DNA of 64,000 bases. It comes from Thermococcus camini. Its GTDB lineage: Archaea; Methanobacteriota_B; Thermococci; Thermococcales; Thermococcaceae. The notes below the pieces were generated by a model. It did no database searches, had not been told where the DNA came from, and worked only from the letters and a program-made list of their open reading frames with translations. Of this stretch, positions 6,775 through 14,968 are shown in pieces (the stretch's first letter is position 1; each line of letters begins with the position of its first letter). Location: contig NZ_LR881183.1 of assembly GCF_904067545.1 (NCBI RefSeq), positions 310,001-374,000 of the forward strand. The letters are read 5' to 3'. The translations under genes were made by a program, and so were the position numbers.

Positions 6775-8154
6775 TCAAAAGACCCCGCCGAGGTAGGCGA
6801 AGTACGCCACAAATATCAGAGACAGGACGTACATCAACGGGTGTATCTCCTCTTTTCTGCCGCTGAAGAGCTTCAGCAGTGTGTAGCTGATGAAGCCGAT
6901 GCCTATTCCGTCCGCTATCGAGTAGGTGTAGGGTATGGTTATGAGCACGAGGAAGGCTGGTATGGCCTCGGTGTGATCGGCGAAGTTCACTTCCTTGATG
7001 GCGCTCATCATGTAGTAACCCACTATGACGAGCGCCGGAGCCGTTGCAAAGGCCGGTATGGCCTGGGCCAGCGGTGCTATGAAGAGGCCTATGCCAAGGA
7101 AGAGCAGGCCGGTGACGAGTGCCGTCATTCCCGTCCTTCCGCCCTCCTCTATTCCTGCCGCGCTCTCTATGTAGGTCGTGACGGTTGAGGTTCCGAGGAC
7201 TGCTCCCACGGTGGTGCCTATAGCATCGGTGAGGAGAACCTTCTCAGCGTCGGGAACCTTGCCCTCCTCAGTCAGGAAACCTGCCTTGGCGCTCAGGCCC
7301 GTAACCGTTCCCAGCGTGTCAAAGAAGTCCACCATGAAGAAGGCGAAGATAACGCCGAGCGCCCCTACGTTGAGGAGGCCCTGGAGGTCCATCTGCATGA
7401 ACGTGTAGCTGATGTCCGGTGTTGAGAACAGCTGGTTCGGCCAGGGGGCGACGCCGGTGGCCCAGCCGATGACGCTCGTAGTTATGATGGATATCAGGAG
7501 CGAGCCCTTAACGCGGAGTGCGATGAGAACCATCGTGAGGAAGAGCCCGAAGAAGAACAGCAGTATGTCGCCGCTCGCCAGAGCGGAGGTGTTCAGCCCG
7601 GTGAACTTGAGGGTTCCGATGAGGTTCACCTGGTTGTCGATGAGGAGCTCGGAGCCCTTCGGGGCGACGACCTTGGCCGAAAGCAGGCCGACATCGTTCA
7701 GACCTATGAAGGTCAGGAAGAGACCTATTCCGGCACCGACCGCGTACTTCTGGCTGAGCGGTATCGCGTGGATTATCGCGCTTCTCACTTTGGTGACGCT
7801 GAGGACTATGAAGATTAAACCCTCAACGAAGACCGCGGCGAGGGCAACGCGCCAGTCGTAGCCCATGCCTATGACCACGCTGTAGGCGAAGTAAGCGTTC
7901 AACCCCATTCCCGGGGCGAGGGCGAAGGGCTTCTTGGCGTAGAGGCCCATCAGAATGGTCGCGAAGCCAGCGGCCAGGGCGGTAACAGCTACGAGCGAGC
8001 TGAAAGCTTCCTTACCCATGGCATCGCTGAGTATGGATGGGTTCACGAAGAGAATGTACGCCATCGTCATGAAGGTGGTAACGCCCGCCAGGATCTCGGT
8101 CTTCATGTCCGTGCCGTGCCTATCAAACTCGAAGTAGTTCTCGAACCATCCCAT
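6775..8154 (-). CDS. NCS2-family purine permease (AzgA-like)
   Basis: A 459-residue membrane transporter of the NCS2 nucleobase family, closest to adenine/guanine/hypoxanthine permeases. Visible hallmarks are the N-terminal ENYFEFDRHGTDMKTEILAG, MTMAYILFVNP, the LAPGMGLNAYFAYSVV motif, DFFDTLGTVTGLSAKAG and about twelve to fourteen hydrophobic segments. It would import a purine base with H+ or Na+. ATG 8154 follows GGTGA by five bases. Standing alone, it may be regulated by purine supply, but I see no clear operator. Substrate within the family is not fixed by the sequence. Confidence 0.85.
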   Translation of the reverse strand: MGWFENYFEFDRHGTDMKTEILAGVTTFMTMAYILFVNPSILSDAMGKEAFSSLVAVTALAAGFATILMGLYAKKPFALAPGMGLNAYFAYSVVIGMGYDWRVALAAVFVEGLIFIVLSVTKVRSAIIHAIPLSQKYAVGAGIGLFLTFIGLNDVGLLSAKVVAPKGSELLIDNQVNLIGTLKFTGLNTSALASGDILLFFFGLFLTMVLIALRVKGSLLISIITTSVIGWATGVAPWPNQLFSTPDISYTFMQMDLQGLLNVGALGVIFAFFMVDFFDTLGTVTGLSAKAGFLTEEGKVPDAEKVLLTDAIGTTVGAVLGTSTVTTYIESAAGIEEGGRTGMTALVTGLLFLGIGLFIAPLAQAIPAFATAPALVIVGYYMMSAIKEVNFADHTEAIPAFLVLITIPYTYSIADGIGIGFISYTLLKLFSGRKEEIHPLMYVLSLIFVAYFAYLGGVF

Positions 8155-8256
8155 GAGCTTCACCCCTTGGTTTGACTTGTTTCTGCCTAATAACTTGGTT
8201 TTTTAAAGATTTTTTGACAGAAAAATGTCGAAGAAAAGGAAGACGGAACGTGAGCA

Positions 8257-9171
8257 CTATTTGGACGGAACCTTACCCTCGCCGCCCACCGCGGTGAAAC
8301 CTTCCGCGTAGGCTTTCACGACTTCCTTTTCCTCAGCGAGTATCATGAGAACCCTGACCAGATCCAGACCCTTCACCCGGGCGAATTCCACGTAGAGGTA
8401 CCGGTCATCTTTGCGGTAGAGTTTAACGCTGAGGGGCTTGAAGCAGTCGTTCTCCCGGGGTGTGGTCCAGAGTTTGGTCTCTTCGAAGCCCTGGGCTTTA
8501 ATGGAAGCCTCAAACCTCTCAATCAGCGTCTCTATCGGGCAGGTGCAGGTTGCGTTCAGCTCTATGGGAGTATCGAAGAAGATGTGGTAGTCCCTGAAGT
8601 CCGTCCAGGTCTTGGTCGGCGTCAAGACAGTAAATTTCCAGGTCGCGTTGGCCGTTGGAATGAACTTGACCGCGAAGTAGGCCTTTCCCGGCGGCAGTTC
8701 CAGCCACTGCCCTTTTCCTCCATCCCAGCACTCCGTTTAGTGTTTGGGAAAAGTCTCGTTAATCAAAGCTGCCTGGTAGAAGGATTGCCCGCTCTTTCTG
8801 CCCACCAGGGCCATTGTAAAGCCTCCCATGGAGCACGGCACAGTCAGGTTGAACTTCTCCGGCCAGTAGATGAGGTAGGCGTTCCAGCCTTCGGGTGGGG
8901 AGGTGTGGTTCATGTGGGGGTAAACGGCGAACCAGTCCTTCAGTGTGATTTCGGAGCCGTTGGTCACTTCGGTGATTCTATTGTCTACCCACCCGCCGAT
9001 TAGGGCGTTTTTCGGAGTCTTGGAACTGACATTGAGGGAGCATGTAACGTTTTATTGGTTCATCGGCGGGTTTTCCTCCCGTGTGCTTGGATGGAAACTG
9101 TCTCCCACCAGAACCGTCATGATCACCAGCGCAAGAACCAGCACTATGGCGCCAGCAAAGGCCTTTCTCAC
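8257..9171 (-). pseudogene. Membrane-anchored protein gene interrupted by two in-frame TAA codons
   Basis: One reading frame runs about 305 codons from GTG 9171 to 8257 but contains TAA at 9052-9054 and at 8737-8739. The first piece has a typical N-terminal anchor (RKAFAGAIVLVLALVIMTV). The second starts NVTCSLNVSSKTPKN and ends INETFPKH. The third opens TECWDGGKGQWLELPPGKAY and continues through CTCPIETLIERFEASIKAQG. The pieces join smoothly, have N-glycosylation sequons, and show no frameshift. I do not recognise the family; it looks like a surface protein. Most likely a recent pseudogene with two nonsense changes. The segment 8257-8625 could be made alone from TTG 8625, but has no good ribosome-binding site. 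Confidence 0.7.
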
Positions 9172-9262
9172 GAGTCCCACCGGCTCTATGTTTGGGCTCT
9201 CCTATTTAATCCTCTCTACTTTTGGGGGTGAAAGTTTTAATGGCATTGAGTTAAACCATATC

Positions 9263-10273
9263 TCACTCCGCTTCGAGCACCGAGAAGTTCCTCACCTCAA
9301 CATCTACTCTCTCTGGCATCTCCTCCACGATGAAGGGCAGCTCGTCGAGGAAGCGCTCCGCGAGGATAACACTGCCTTCGATTTCAAGCTTGAGCCTTAT
9401 CCTCCCCGGCAGGAGTTCGTAGTCGATGATTTCGGCGGTATCGCCGGGCTTCAAGTAAACGCTCTCCGGCCTGAAGAAGATTCTCACCCTCCCCTCTCTT
9501 TCGACGTTAAAGCACAGACTCCCGATGCAGGCCCTCCCGTTTTCCGCTTTAAGCTCCAGTATGTTGCTCAAGCCCAGAAAGCGCGCCACAAACTCGGTCT
9601 TTGGACGGTAGTAGAGCTCCAGCGGTTTCCCCACCTGCTCAACTCTTCCAAAGTTCATAACGGCAATCCTGTCGCTTACCGCCATCGCCTCCTCCTGGTC
9701 GTGGGTGACGTATATCGTCGTTATGCCGAGCTCGCGCTGGATTCTCTTTATCTCTCCCCTCAAACGCTCCCTTATCTTGGCGTCGAGGTTGCTGAGGGGC
9801 TCGTCGAGCAGGAGGACGTCGGGCTCAACCACTAAAGCCCTCGCGAGGGCAACCCTCTGCTGTTGTCCACCGCTCAGCTGCTCCGGATAGCGGTTTTCTA
9901 ATCCAGAAAGGCCGACCAGCTCAAGCGCCCATCTCACCTTCCTTTCGATTTCGGCCTTCGGGAGCTTTTTCATCTCCAGCCCGAAGGCGATGTTTTTGAA
10001 GACCGTCATGTGTGGAAACAGCGCGTAGTCCTGGAAGACTATGCCTATCCCGCGCTCGTAGGGGGGCAGATCGTTTATGGGCCTTCCATCGAATAGTATC
10101 TCTCCCCTATCCGGCTTTTCAAAGCCCGCTATCATTCTGAGCGTCGTGGTCTTTCCGCAGCCGCTCGGCCCGAGGAGCGTGAGAAACTCGCCGTCCTTAA
10201 CTGCCAGCTCGCCTATCTCAAGCCTGAAGTCCTCCCACTCCTTGACCACTCCTCGCAGCTCTACCCTCACCAT
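9263..10273 (-). CDS. ABC transporter ATP-binding protein (Fe3+/thiamine/polyamine type)
   Basis: A 336-residue importer ATPase. Walker A is GPSGCGKTT (near residue 34), the Q-loop is VFQDYALFPHMTV, the signature is LSGGQQQRVALARAL, Walker B is VLLLDEP and the switch is TIYVTHDQEEAM. A C-terminal TOBE-like domain of about 100 residues follows (FRPESVYLKPGD). This places it in the CUT1/FbpC/PotA-like class that energises uptake of iron, thiamine, polyamines or similar. Its start overlaps the permease stop by seven bases, so the two are coupled. No substrate-binding protein is adjacent, so substrate is open. Confidence 0.88.
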   Translation of the reverse strand: MVRVELRGVVKEWEDFRLEIGELAVKDGEFLTLLGPSGCGKTTTLRMIAGFEKPDRGEILFDGRPINDLPPYERGIGIVFQDYALFPHMTVFKNIAFGLEMKKLPKAEIERKVRWALELVGLSGLENRYPEQLSGGQQQRVALARALVVEPDVLLLDEPLSNLDAKIRERLRGEIKRIQRELGITTIYVTHDQEEAMAVSDRIAVMNFGRVEQVGKPLELYYRPKTEFVARFLGLSNILELKAENGRACIGSLCFNVEREGRVRIFFRPESVYLKPGDTAEIIDYELLPGRIRLKLEIEGSVILAERFLDELPFIVEEMPERVDVEVRNFSVLEAE

Positions 10274-11892
10274 ACTTCCTCACCTACCCTCTCGATTATC
10301 AGGAAACTGAGCGTTGAGACCGCCATAAGGAGAACTGATAGGGCAGAAGCGGAACCGAACTGCCTCGCCCCGAGGAACTTGTATATGGCCACAGTCATGG
10401 TGGTGTACTCTGGTTTGGCCAGCATGTAGGTCGCTCCCAGCTCCGCTATGCTCATGGCGAAGGCGAATATCGCGCCGACGACGACCCCACCCAAAGCCAG
10501 CGGAAGCTCCACCCTCAGGAAGGCCTTCCACTCTTTGGCTCCCAGGCTCAGCGCCGCCTCCCAGAGGTTCGGTCTTATCTTCTTTAAGGAGGTGGAAACC
10601 GCCCTTAAGACGAAGGGATAGGCTATGACGGTGTGGGCGGCGATGATTATCCAGGCGGTGAAGTAGAGCCTCGTGCTGTGGAAGACCCTTATGTATCCCA
10701 GGCCGAGGGTTATGGCTGAACTCGCCAGTGGGAGCATAACCAGGACATCGAAGAGTCGCTTTCCCCTGAAGTCCCAGCGGTGGAGGGCGTAGGCTATTGG
10801 CAGGGCAACGAGAACAGACAGAAATATCGTCGCCAGGCCGAAGGTCAGGGAGTTCCTTACCGCGTCGAGCGTCGTCGCCCCGAACATCGGGTTGTACTCG
10901 GTCGAGAATATCCTCCTGTACCATTCGAGGCTCCAGGCATCGTTGAAGCGCAGGGAGTCGTAGAGGACAGCTAAGAGCGGGGAAACTATGAAGAGGAAGA
11001 TGATTATGGAATAGACCCCAACGAACAGTCCCTTGAGGCTCAGCCAGTCGCGCCTCGTGAAGGGGCGGGGCTTTCTAAATACGCGCTGCTCCTCGCGCTT
11101 GGCGTATGCATCAAGCGCCCTAAGATAGAGGTACATGAAGCCCATGCTCAGGATTATCTGGATTATTGCCAGTGCCGAGCCGGTCTTGAAGTCCAGGAGA
11201 ACCATTATCGAGGTGAAGATGTCCACCTCTATGGTGGCATAGCGATAGCCGCCGATAATGAGGGGAATCGAGAAGCTCAGGAAGCAGAAGACAAAAGTCA
11301 GCATCGCGGAGGCAAAAATCGCCGGGGAAATCATCGGGAGGGTAACCTTTCTGAAGAGCGTCCAGCCTTTGGCCCCGAGTGCCATCGCCGCCTCCTCGTA
11401 GTGAGGATTAACGCGCTGCCACAGCGACGAGACCATGCGGATAACTATTGGGAAGTTGTAGAAGGCGTGGGCGAGGAGGATTCCCTTCCAGGAGTAGAGG
11501 ATTCCAAGGTCGCGGCCTATGAGCCCGGTTATGAAGCCGCTTTTTCCGAATAGGAGTATGTAGCCAAGGGCTACCATCACGCTGGGCATGACGAACGGGA
11601 CGGTTAGAATCGCCTTTATGGTGCCCTTTCCCGGAAAATCATAGCGGGCGAATATGTATGCCCCGGGAAGGCCGAGTGCAAGGGTAAGGAAGGTTGAGGC
11701 TATCGCCTGCCCTATCGTGAAGGCTATGACCCTCCTGTGGTAGTCGTTGGCCAGAACTGCGGAGATGTGCCTAAGGGTGAGGCCGTTCTCCCAGAGGCCG
11801 GTTTTTAGAATACTGGCTAACGGGACGTAGAAGAAGACCACGAGGAAGGCCAGCGGGATGAGCAGGAAGAGCTTCGAGAGCCTTGACCCCAT
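10267..11892 (-). CDS. ABC transporter permease, fused two-domain (FbpB/ThiP type)
   Basis: A 541-residue permease with two homologous halves, each carrying an EAA loop: EEAAMALGAKGWTLFRKV and, in the second half, EAALSLGAKEWKAFLRVELP. About twelve membrane segments. The fused form is typical of Fe3+ (FbpB), thiamine (ThiP) and related importers; with the downstream ATPase it makes a complete translocation unit. There is no GGTGA before ATG 11892; a TTTATA element lies about 23 bases upstream (11915-11920), so the mRNA is probably leaderless. The binding protein must be encoded elsewhere. Confidence 0.87.
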   Translation of the reverse strand: MGSRLSKLFLLIPLAFLVVFFYVPLASILKTGLWENGLTLRHISAVLANDYHRRVIAFTIGQAIASTFLTLALGLPGAYIFARYDFPGKGTIKAILTVPFVMPSVMVALGYILLFGKSGFITGLIGRDLGILYSWKGILLAHAFYNFPIVIRMVSSLWQRVNPHYEEAAMALGAKGWTLFRKVTLPMISPAIFASAMLTFVFCFLSFSIPLIIGGYRYATIEVDIFTSIMVLLDFKTGSALAIIQIILSMGFMYLYLRALDAYAKREEQRVFRKPRPFTRRDWLSLKGLFVGVYSIIIFLFIVSPLLAVLYDSLRFNDAWSLEWYRRIFSTEYNPMFGATTLDAVRNSLTFGLATIFLSVLVALPIAYALHRWDFRGKRLFDVLVMLPLASSAITLGLGYIRVFHSTRLYFTAWIIIAAHTVIAYPFVLRAVSTSLKKIRPNLWEAALSLGAKEWKAFLRVELPLALGGVVVGAIFAFAMSIAELGATYMLAKPEYTTMTVAIYKFLGARQFGSASALSVLLMAVSTLSFLIIERVGEEVW

Positions 11893-11976
11893 GGGGACAA
11901 CTCGGTTTTGAGGGTTTATAAGTCTTGATTGGGAAAGGTTGTTAACTCCGGCATGCTATTTATCATTGGTGATAGC

Positions 11977-13023
11977 ATGAAGGCTCCCGAGCTGGGGATA
12001 AGGATAGGTCGCTACGAGCACGGAAGGAGAAATTCAATAGCCGACCTGGGGGTTAAGGTTGGCAACTCAACGATAATCGAGGGAGACGATATTAGAACGG
12101 GAGTTACAGTCCTCGTCCCGCCGGTGAAGAATCCTTACCGGGAGAGGCTCTTCGCGGGGGTTTACACCTTCAACGGCTTTTCCAAACCGATCGGGTTTAT
12201 CCAGGTGGAGGAGCTCGGCTATCTCGAAACTCCTGTAGCACTCACGAGCACGCTCAACGGCTACCGCATTGCGGACGCGCTGATAAGCCTCTGGGCCAAA
12301 GAGAACCCCGAAGGGATATCTGTCAATCCCCTCGTGATGGAGTGCAACGATGGCTACCTGAACGATAATAAAAAGCGTGCCGTTAATGAGGAACACGTCT
12401 TTGAGGCCTTCAAAAACGCTTCACTCGACTTTGAGGAAGGCTCGGTTGGAGCCGGCACCGGGATGAGCGCCTTTGAGTTCAAGGGCGGAATAGGCTCGTC
12501 GTCGAGGGTCGTCGAGATTGGCGGTGAAAGCTATACCGTTGCATCGCTCGTCCTCAGCAACTTTGGCAAGAGGGAGGATTTGGTCATAGCTGGCGTTCTC
12601 GTCGGCCTTGAGCTGAAAGACTATCCCGGAAGGGGGCTCTCCATGAGGGGGAGCATATCGATTGTAATCGCCACAGACGCGCCGCTCACATCGAGGCAAC
12701 TCACGAGAGTGGCTAGGAGGGCAATCCTTGGCCTGGCCAGGACAGGCTCCTACGGTCACAACGGGAGCGGGGACATAGTTCTGGCCTTCTCGACAGCCCA
12801 GACCGTCCCGGGCGGTAAGGAAGTCCAGTCAATAGGCTTCTTGCCCGACGATGCCCTCAACAGGCTCTTTATAGCAGTGGCGGATTCCACTGAAGAGGCG
12901 ATAATCAACTCCCTCCTGCAGGCCAGGACGATGGGGGGCAGAAACGGCAGGATCCGCTACGCCCTTCCTGTTGATAGGCTTGTGGAAATCATGGAAAGAT
13001 ACGGGAGGATTGAGAGGGCTTAA
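11977..13023 (+). CDS. P1-family peptidase (DmpA/BapA-type aminopeptidase)
   Basis: A 348-residue Ntn-hydrolase-like enzyme of peptidase family S58. Relatives remove N-terminal D- or beta-amino acids from small peptides after self-cleavage. Seen: GIRIGRYEHGRRNSIADLGV at the N-terminus, VGAGTGMSAFEFKGGIGSSSR around residues 157-177, where family members cut themselves before the Ser nucleophile (one of 174-176), and a C-terminal ATDAPLTSRQLTRVARRA. ATG 11977 follows GGTGA by four bases; a longer reading from 11929 starts inside the promoter. It is divergent from the ABC genes and its stop overlaps the next gene's stop. Physiological substrate unknown. Confidence 0.85.
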   Translation: MKAPELGIRIGRYEHGRRNSIADLGVKVGNSTIIEGDDIRTGVTVLVPPVKNPYRERLFAGVYTFNGFSKPIGFIQVEELGYLETPVALTSTLNGYRIADALISLWAKENPEGISVNPLVMECNDGYLNDNKKRAVNEEHVFEAFKNASLDFEEGSVGAGTGMSAFEFKGGIGSSSRVVEIGGESYTVASLVLSNFGKREDLVIAGVLVGLELKDYPGRGLSMRGSISIVIATDAPLTSRQLTRVARRAILGLARTGSYGHNGSGDIVLAFSTAQTVPGGKEVQSIGFLPDDALNRLFIAVADSTEEAIINSLLQARTMGGRNGRIRYALPVDRLVEIMERYGRIERA

Positions 13024-13865
13024 ACCCGTATCTCCTCGTATTTCTTTTTCATCAGGATTGCATCGCCCTCGATGTTCGGGCTCTCGCTTATGACCACTCC
13101 CTTGACTTTGAACTCCTTGAGAACCCTCAGCAGGTCTTTCCAGTTCATGTCACTCTCCTGGAGGTTCAGGTGGTTCCTCTCCCCCTTTGCTGTGTAGTTT
13201 ATGCCGCTTATGTGGATGTGCATGTTGTCTAAGGCATCTCTTCCAAGGCGGTCCTCCATCAAGGAGAGCATCTCACGCCATTCCTCAACGCTGTTGCATT
13301 TGCCTTTGTTCCTGGCATGGGCGTGGGCGAAGTCTATCGTTGGCAGGACCCTCTCTATCTCTTCGCTCAGCTTTACCAGCTCCATCAGGTCTCCGAACTG
13401 CGTGGGCTTTCCTGTCAGCTCGGGCCTTATCCACACCTCTATGCCCCTGTCCTGGAGGTTCTTTACGATGTCCTTTATCTCGCCTTTGATTTTTTCGTAG
13501 ACCTTCGCAGGGTCCTGCTTGAGGTAGTAACCGGCGTGAAAAACGACGCTCCATCCGCCCGCTTCATGGAGCCGCTCGGCGCTCTGGATTATCCTTCTCT
13601 TGCTGGCCTCGATCTTGGCCTTCTCGGCCGCGTTGAGATTGATGTAGTAAGGTGCGTGGGCCGTCAGGAGGACGTCATGCTTCTTCGCCACGTACTTTAT
13701 TTTCTTGGCCAGCTCCGGTTTTAGATTGACCCCCCTGACGAACTCAAGCTCCATCGCATCGAGCCCGAGGTTTCTCACGTGGATTATTCCGTCTATAGTT
13801 GAACGTTTTGGGGTTGAGATGGGTATTCCTGCGGTGCCGAATCGAAGCCTGTCAACTTTAAACAT
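13020..13865 (-). CDS. Endonuclease IV-like TIM-barrel protein
   Basis: A 281-residue protein of the AP endonuclease 2/xylose isomerase-like superfamily, closest to endonuclease IV (Nfo). Candidate metal ligands appear in the expected order: TAHAPYYINL, VVFHAGYY, IRPELTGK, PTIDFAHAHAR, MHIHISG and ISESP. Endonuclease IV cuts DNA 5' of abasic sites using zinc or manganese. A sugar-isomerase-like role cannot be excluded. ATG 13865 follows GGTGA by five bases. The promoter carries a perfect 8+8 palindrome (13881-13900) of the ATTAGG/CCTAAT type, which suggests metal-linked control. Confidence 0.75.
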   Translation of the reverse strand: MFKVDRLRFGTAGIPISTPKRSTIDGIIHVRNLGLDAMELEFVRGVNLKPELAKKIKYVAKKHDVLLTAHAPYYINLNAAEKAKIEASKRRIIQSAERLHEAGGWSVVFHAGYYLKQDPAKVYEKIKGEIKDIVKNLQDRGIEVWIRPELTGKPTQFGDLMELVKLSEEIERVLPTIDFAHAHARNKGKCNSVEEWREMLSLMEDRLGRDALDNMHIHISGINYTAKGERNHLNLQESDMNWKDLLRVLKEFKVKGVVISESPNIEGDAILMKKKYEEIRV

Positions 13866-13880
13866 GCTCATCACCCAAAA

Positions 13881-13900
13881 GAATTAGGGGAACCTAATTC
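13881..13900 (-). promoter_or_regulatory. Perfect ATTAGG/CCTAAT palindrome at a promoter
   Basis: GAATTAGG and CCTAATTC are exact inverted arms separated by GGAA. The site lies just downstream of a TATA-like GGTTTAT (about 13901-13909 on the minus strand) and upstream of GGGTGA, so bound protein would block initiation of the endonuclease IV-like gene. The core matches the DtxR/MntR half-site pattern and the site at 730-749. Confidence 0.55.
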
Positions 13901-13906
13901 ATAAAC

Positions 13907-14968
13907 CTATCGCTCTATCGATTCGCCGAGGATCTCCTCGAGTTTTGCCAGATTATCGTCCAGCTCCCTCTCCAGGTGCTCCAGCTTGCTCCTGAGCTTT
14001 TTGAGTTCCGTCTCCCTTTCCTCGATGAGTCTCTGGAGCTCCCACAGCTCCTTTTCCATGTCATTGATGCCTGTTAGAACCTCGTCGCGCCTCTCTTCAA
14101 GCTCCGCCAACTTTTTCCGTTCCTCCTCTATCCTCCGCGCCCTCTCCTCGAGGTTGTCGATGAGCCACTCCGCGGTCTTTCGGTACTTCCCCTCCAGGCC
14201 GGGGTGTATCTTCTTCATGAGGGATATGAACTCCTCTGGCTTTCTAAGTGCGACGGAGCTGTCCCCGACGAATTCCTGGGCGATGGTTTCGTGCAGGCGC
14301 AGCCTCTTAACGGGTTTTTGGAGCTTCGAGGCCTTCGAGCGAACTTCCATCTCTTCGCTCCGTATCCTGGCCGAGAGGATCTTTATCTCCGTCTTCACCT
14401 CTTCCAGCCCGTGCTGGCGGCGCGATTCCTCAATCTTCGCCCGCTTCTTCTTAGCCTTCTCCCGGAGCGCGCGGATCTCGTCCGTGAGTTCTTCAATGCT
14501 TCTCCTTATGGCTTTCTCCTCCGATAGAATCTCCCGTATTCTGAGGTCCTCCAGCCCCTTCTCCGCCAGTTCGTTGTAGTACTTCACGTAGTCCTCGTTC
14601 AGCTCCTTCAGCAGGCGGTTTATTGCGTAAACGTCCTTCTCGAAGAGGATTATGAGGTACCTACCGTGTCCCACGTGTAGCTTGGCTAAATCCGGAAGGC
14701 GCTTTCCGAGGTCGTCCATATCGCCGATGCTCTCCAGGGCGTTCCTGAGGGAGGTGACGTAGTTCCTCCTCTCCGCGGTCACGATTTTCCTGATGTTGTC
14801 GTCAACGTTCTTCGGGATCTCCTTCCTTTCAAGGGAGTCTATCCTCTTCAGGATCTCCCGAAGCTTTTTCTCCAGGCGTTTATTGTACTTTTTTCTTATT
14901 TTCTCGGCTTCTTTCGCGGCCTTCTTTCTCCTCTTATCGTACTCATCAAGCGCTTGCTCCAGCCTCAA
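13907..14968 (-). CDS. Coiled-coil protein, 353 residues
   Basis: Not recognised. Almost entirely charged alpha-helix: an N-terminal coiled coil (about 1-70, KKAAKEAEKIRKKYNK), a short globular part (about 85-130, LAKLHVGHGRYLIILFEKDVYAINRLL), a central coiled coil (about 150-215) and a long C-terminal coiled coil (about 265-350). It starts at TTG 14968, inside the last 23 bases of the DUF373 gene, so the two are translationally linked. A structural or scaffolding role is possible, but I cannot assign one. No P-loop is seen, so it is not an SMC/Rad50 ATPase. Confidence 0.65.
   Translation of the reverse strand: MRLEQALDEYDKRRKKAAKEAEKIRKKYNKRLEKKLREILKRIDSLERKEIPKNVDDNIRKIVTAERRNYVTSLRNALESIGDMDDLGKRLPDLAKLHVGHGRYLIILFEKDVYAINRLLKELNEDYVKYYNELAEKGLEDLRIREILSEEKAIRRSIEELTDEIRALREKAKKKRAKIEESRRQHGLEEVKTEIKILSARIRSEEMEVRSKASKLQKPVKRLRLHETIAQEFVGDSSVALRKPEEFISLMKKIHPGLEGKYRKTAEWLIDNLEERARRIEEERKKLAELEERRDEVLTGINDMEKELWELQRLIEERETELKKLRSKLEHLERELDDNLAKLEEILGESIER

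Noticed and set aside
8519-8731. A frame overlapping the join of the broken gene, suggesting a frameshift
   Set aside because: The real protein continues in one frame across this stretch (ECWDGGKGQWLELPPGKAY), interrupted only by TAA, so no frameshift is needed.
8737-9054. Recoding of TAA as a sense codon
   Set aside because: No suppressor tRNA or recoding signal is visible, and TAA recoding is not known in this group; kept only as a remote option.
13907-14968. SMC or Rad50-like identity for the coiled-coil protein
   Set aside because: No Walker A, Walker B or signature motif is present.
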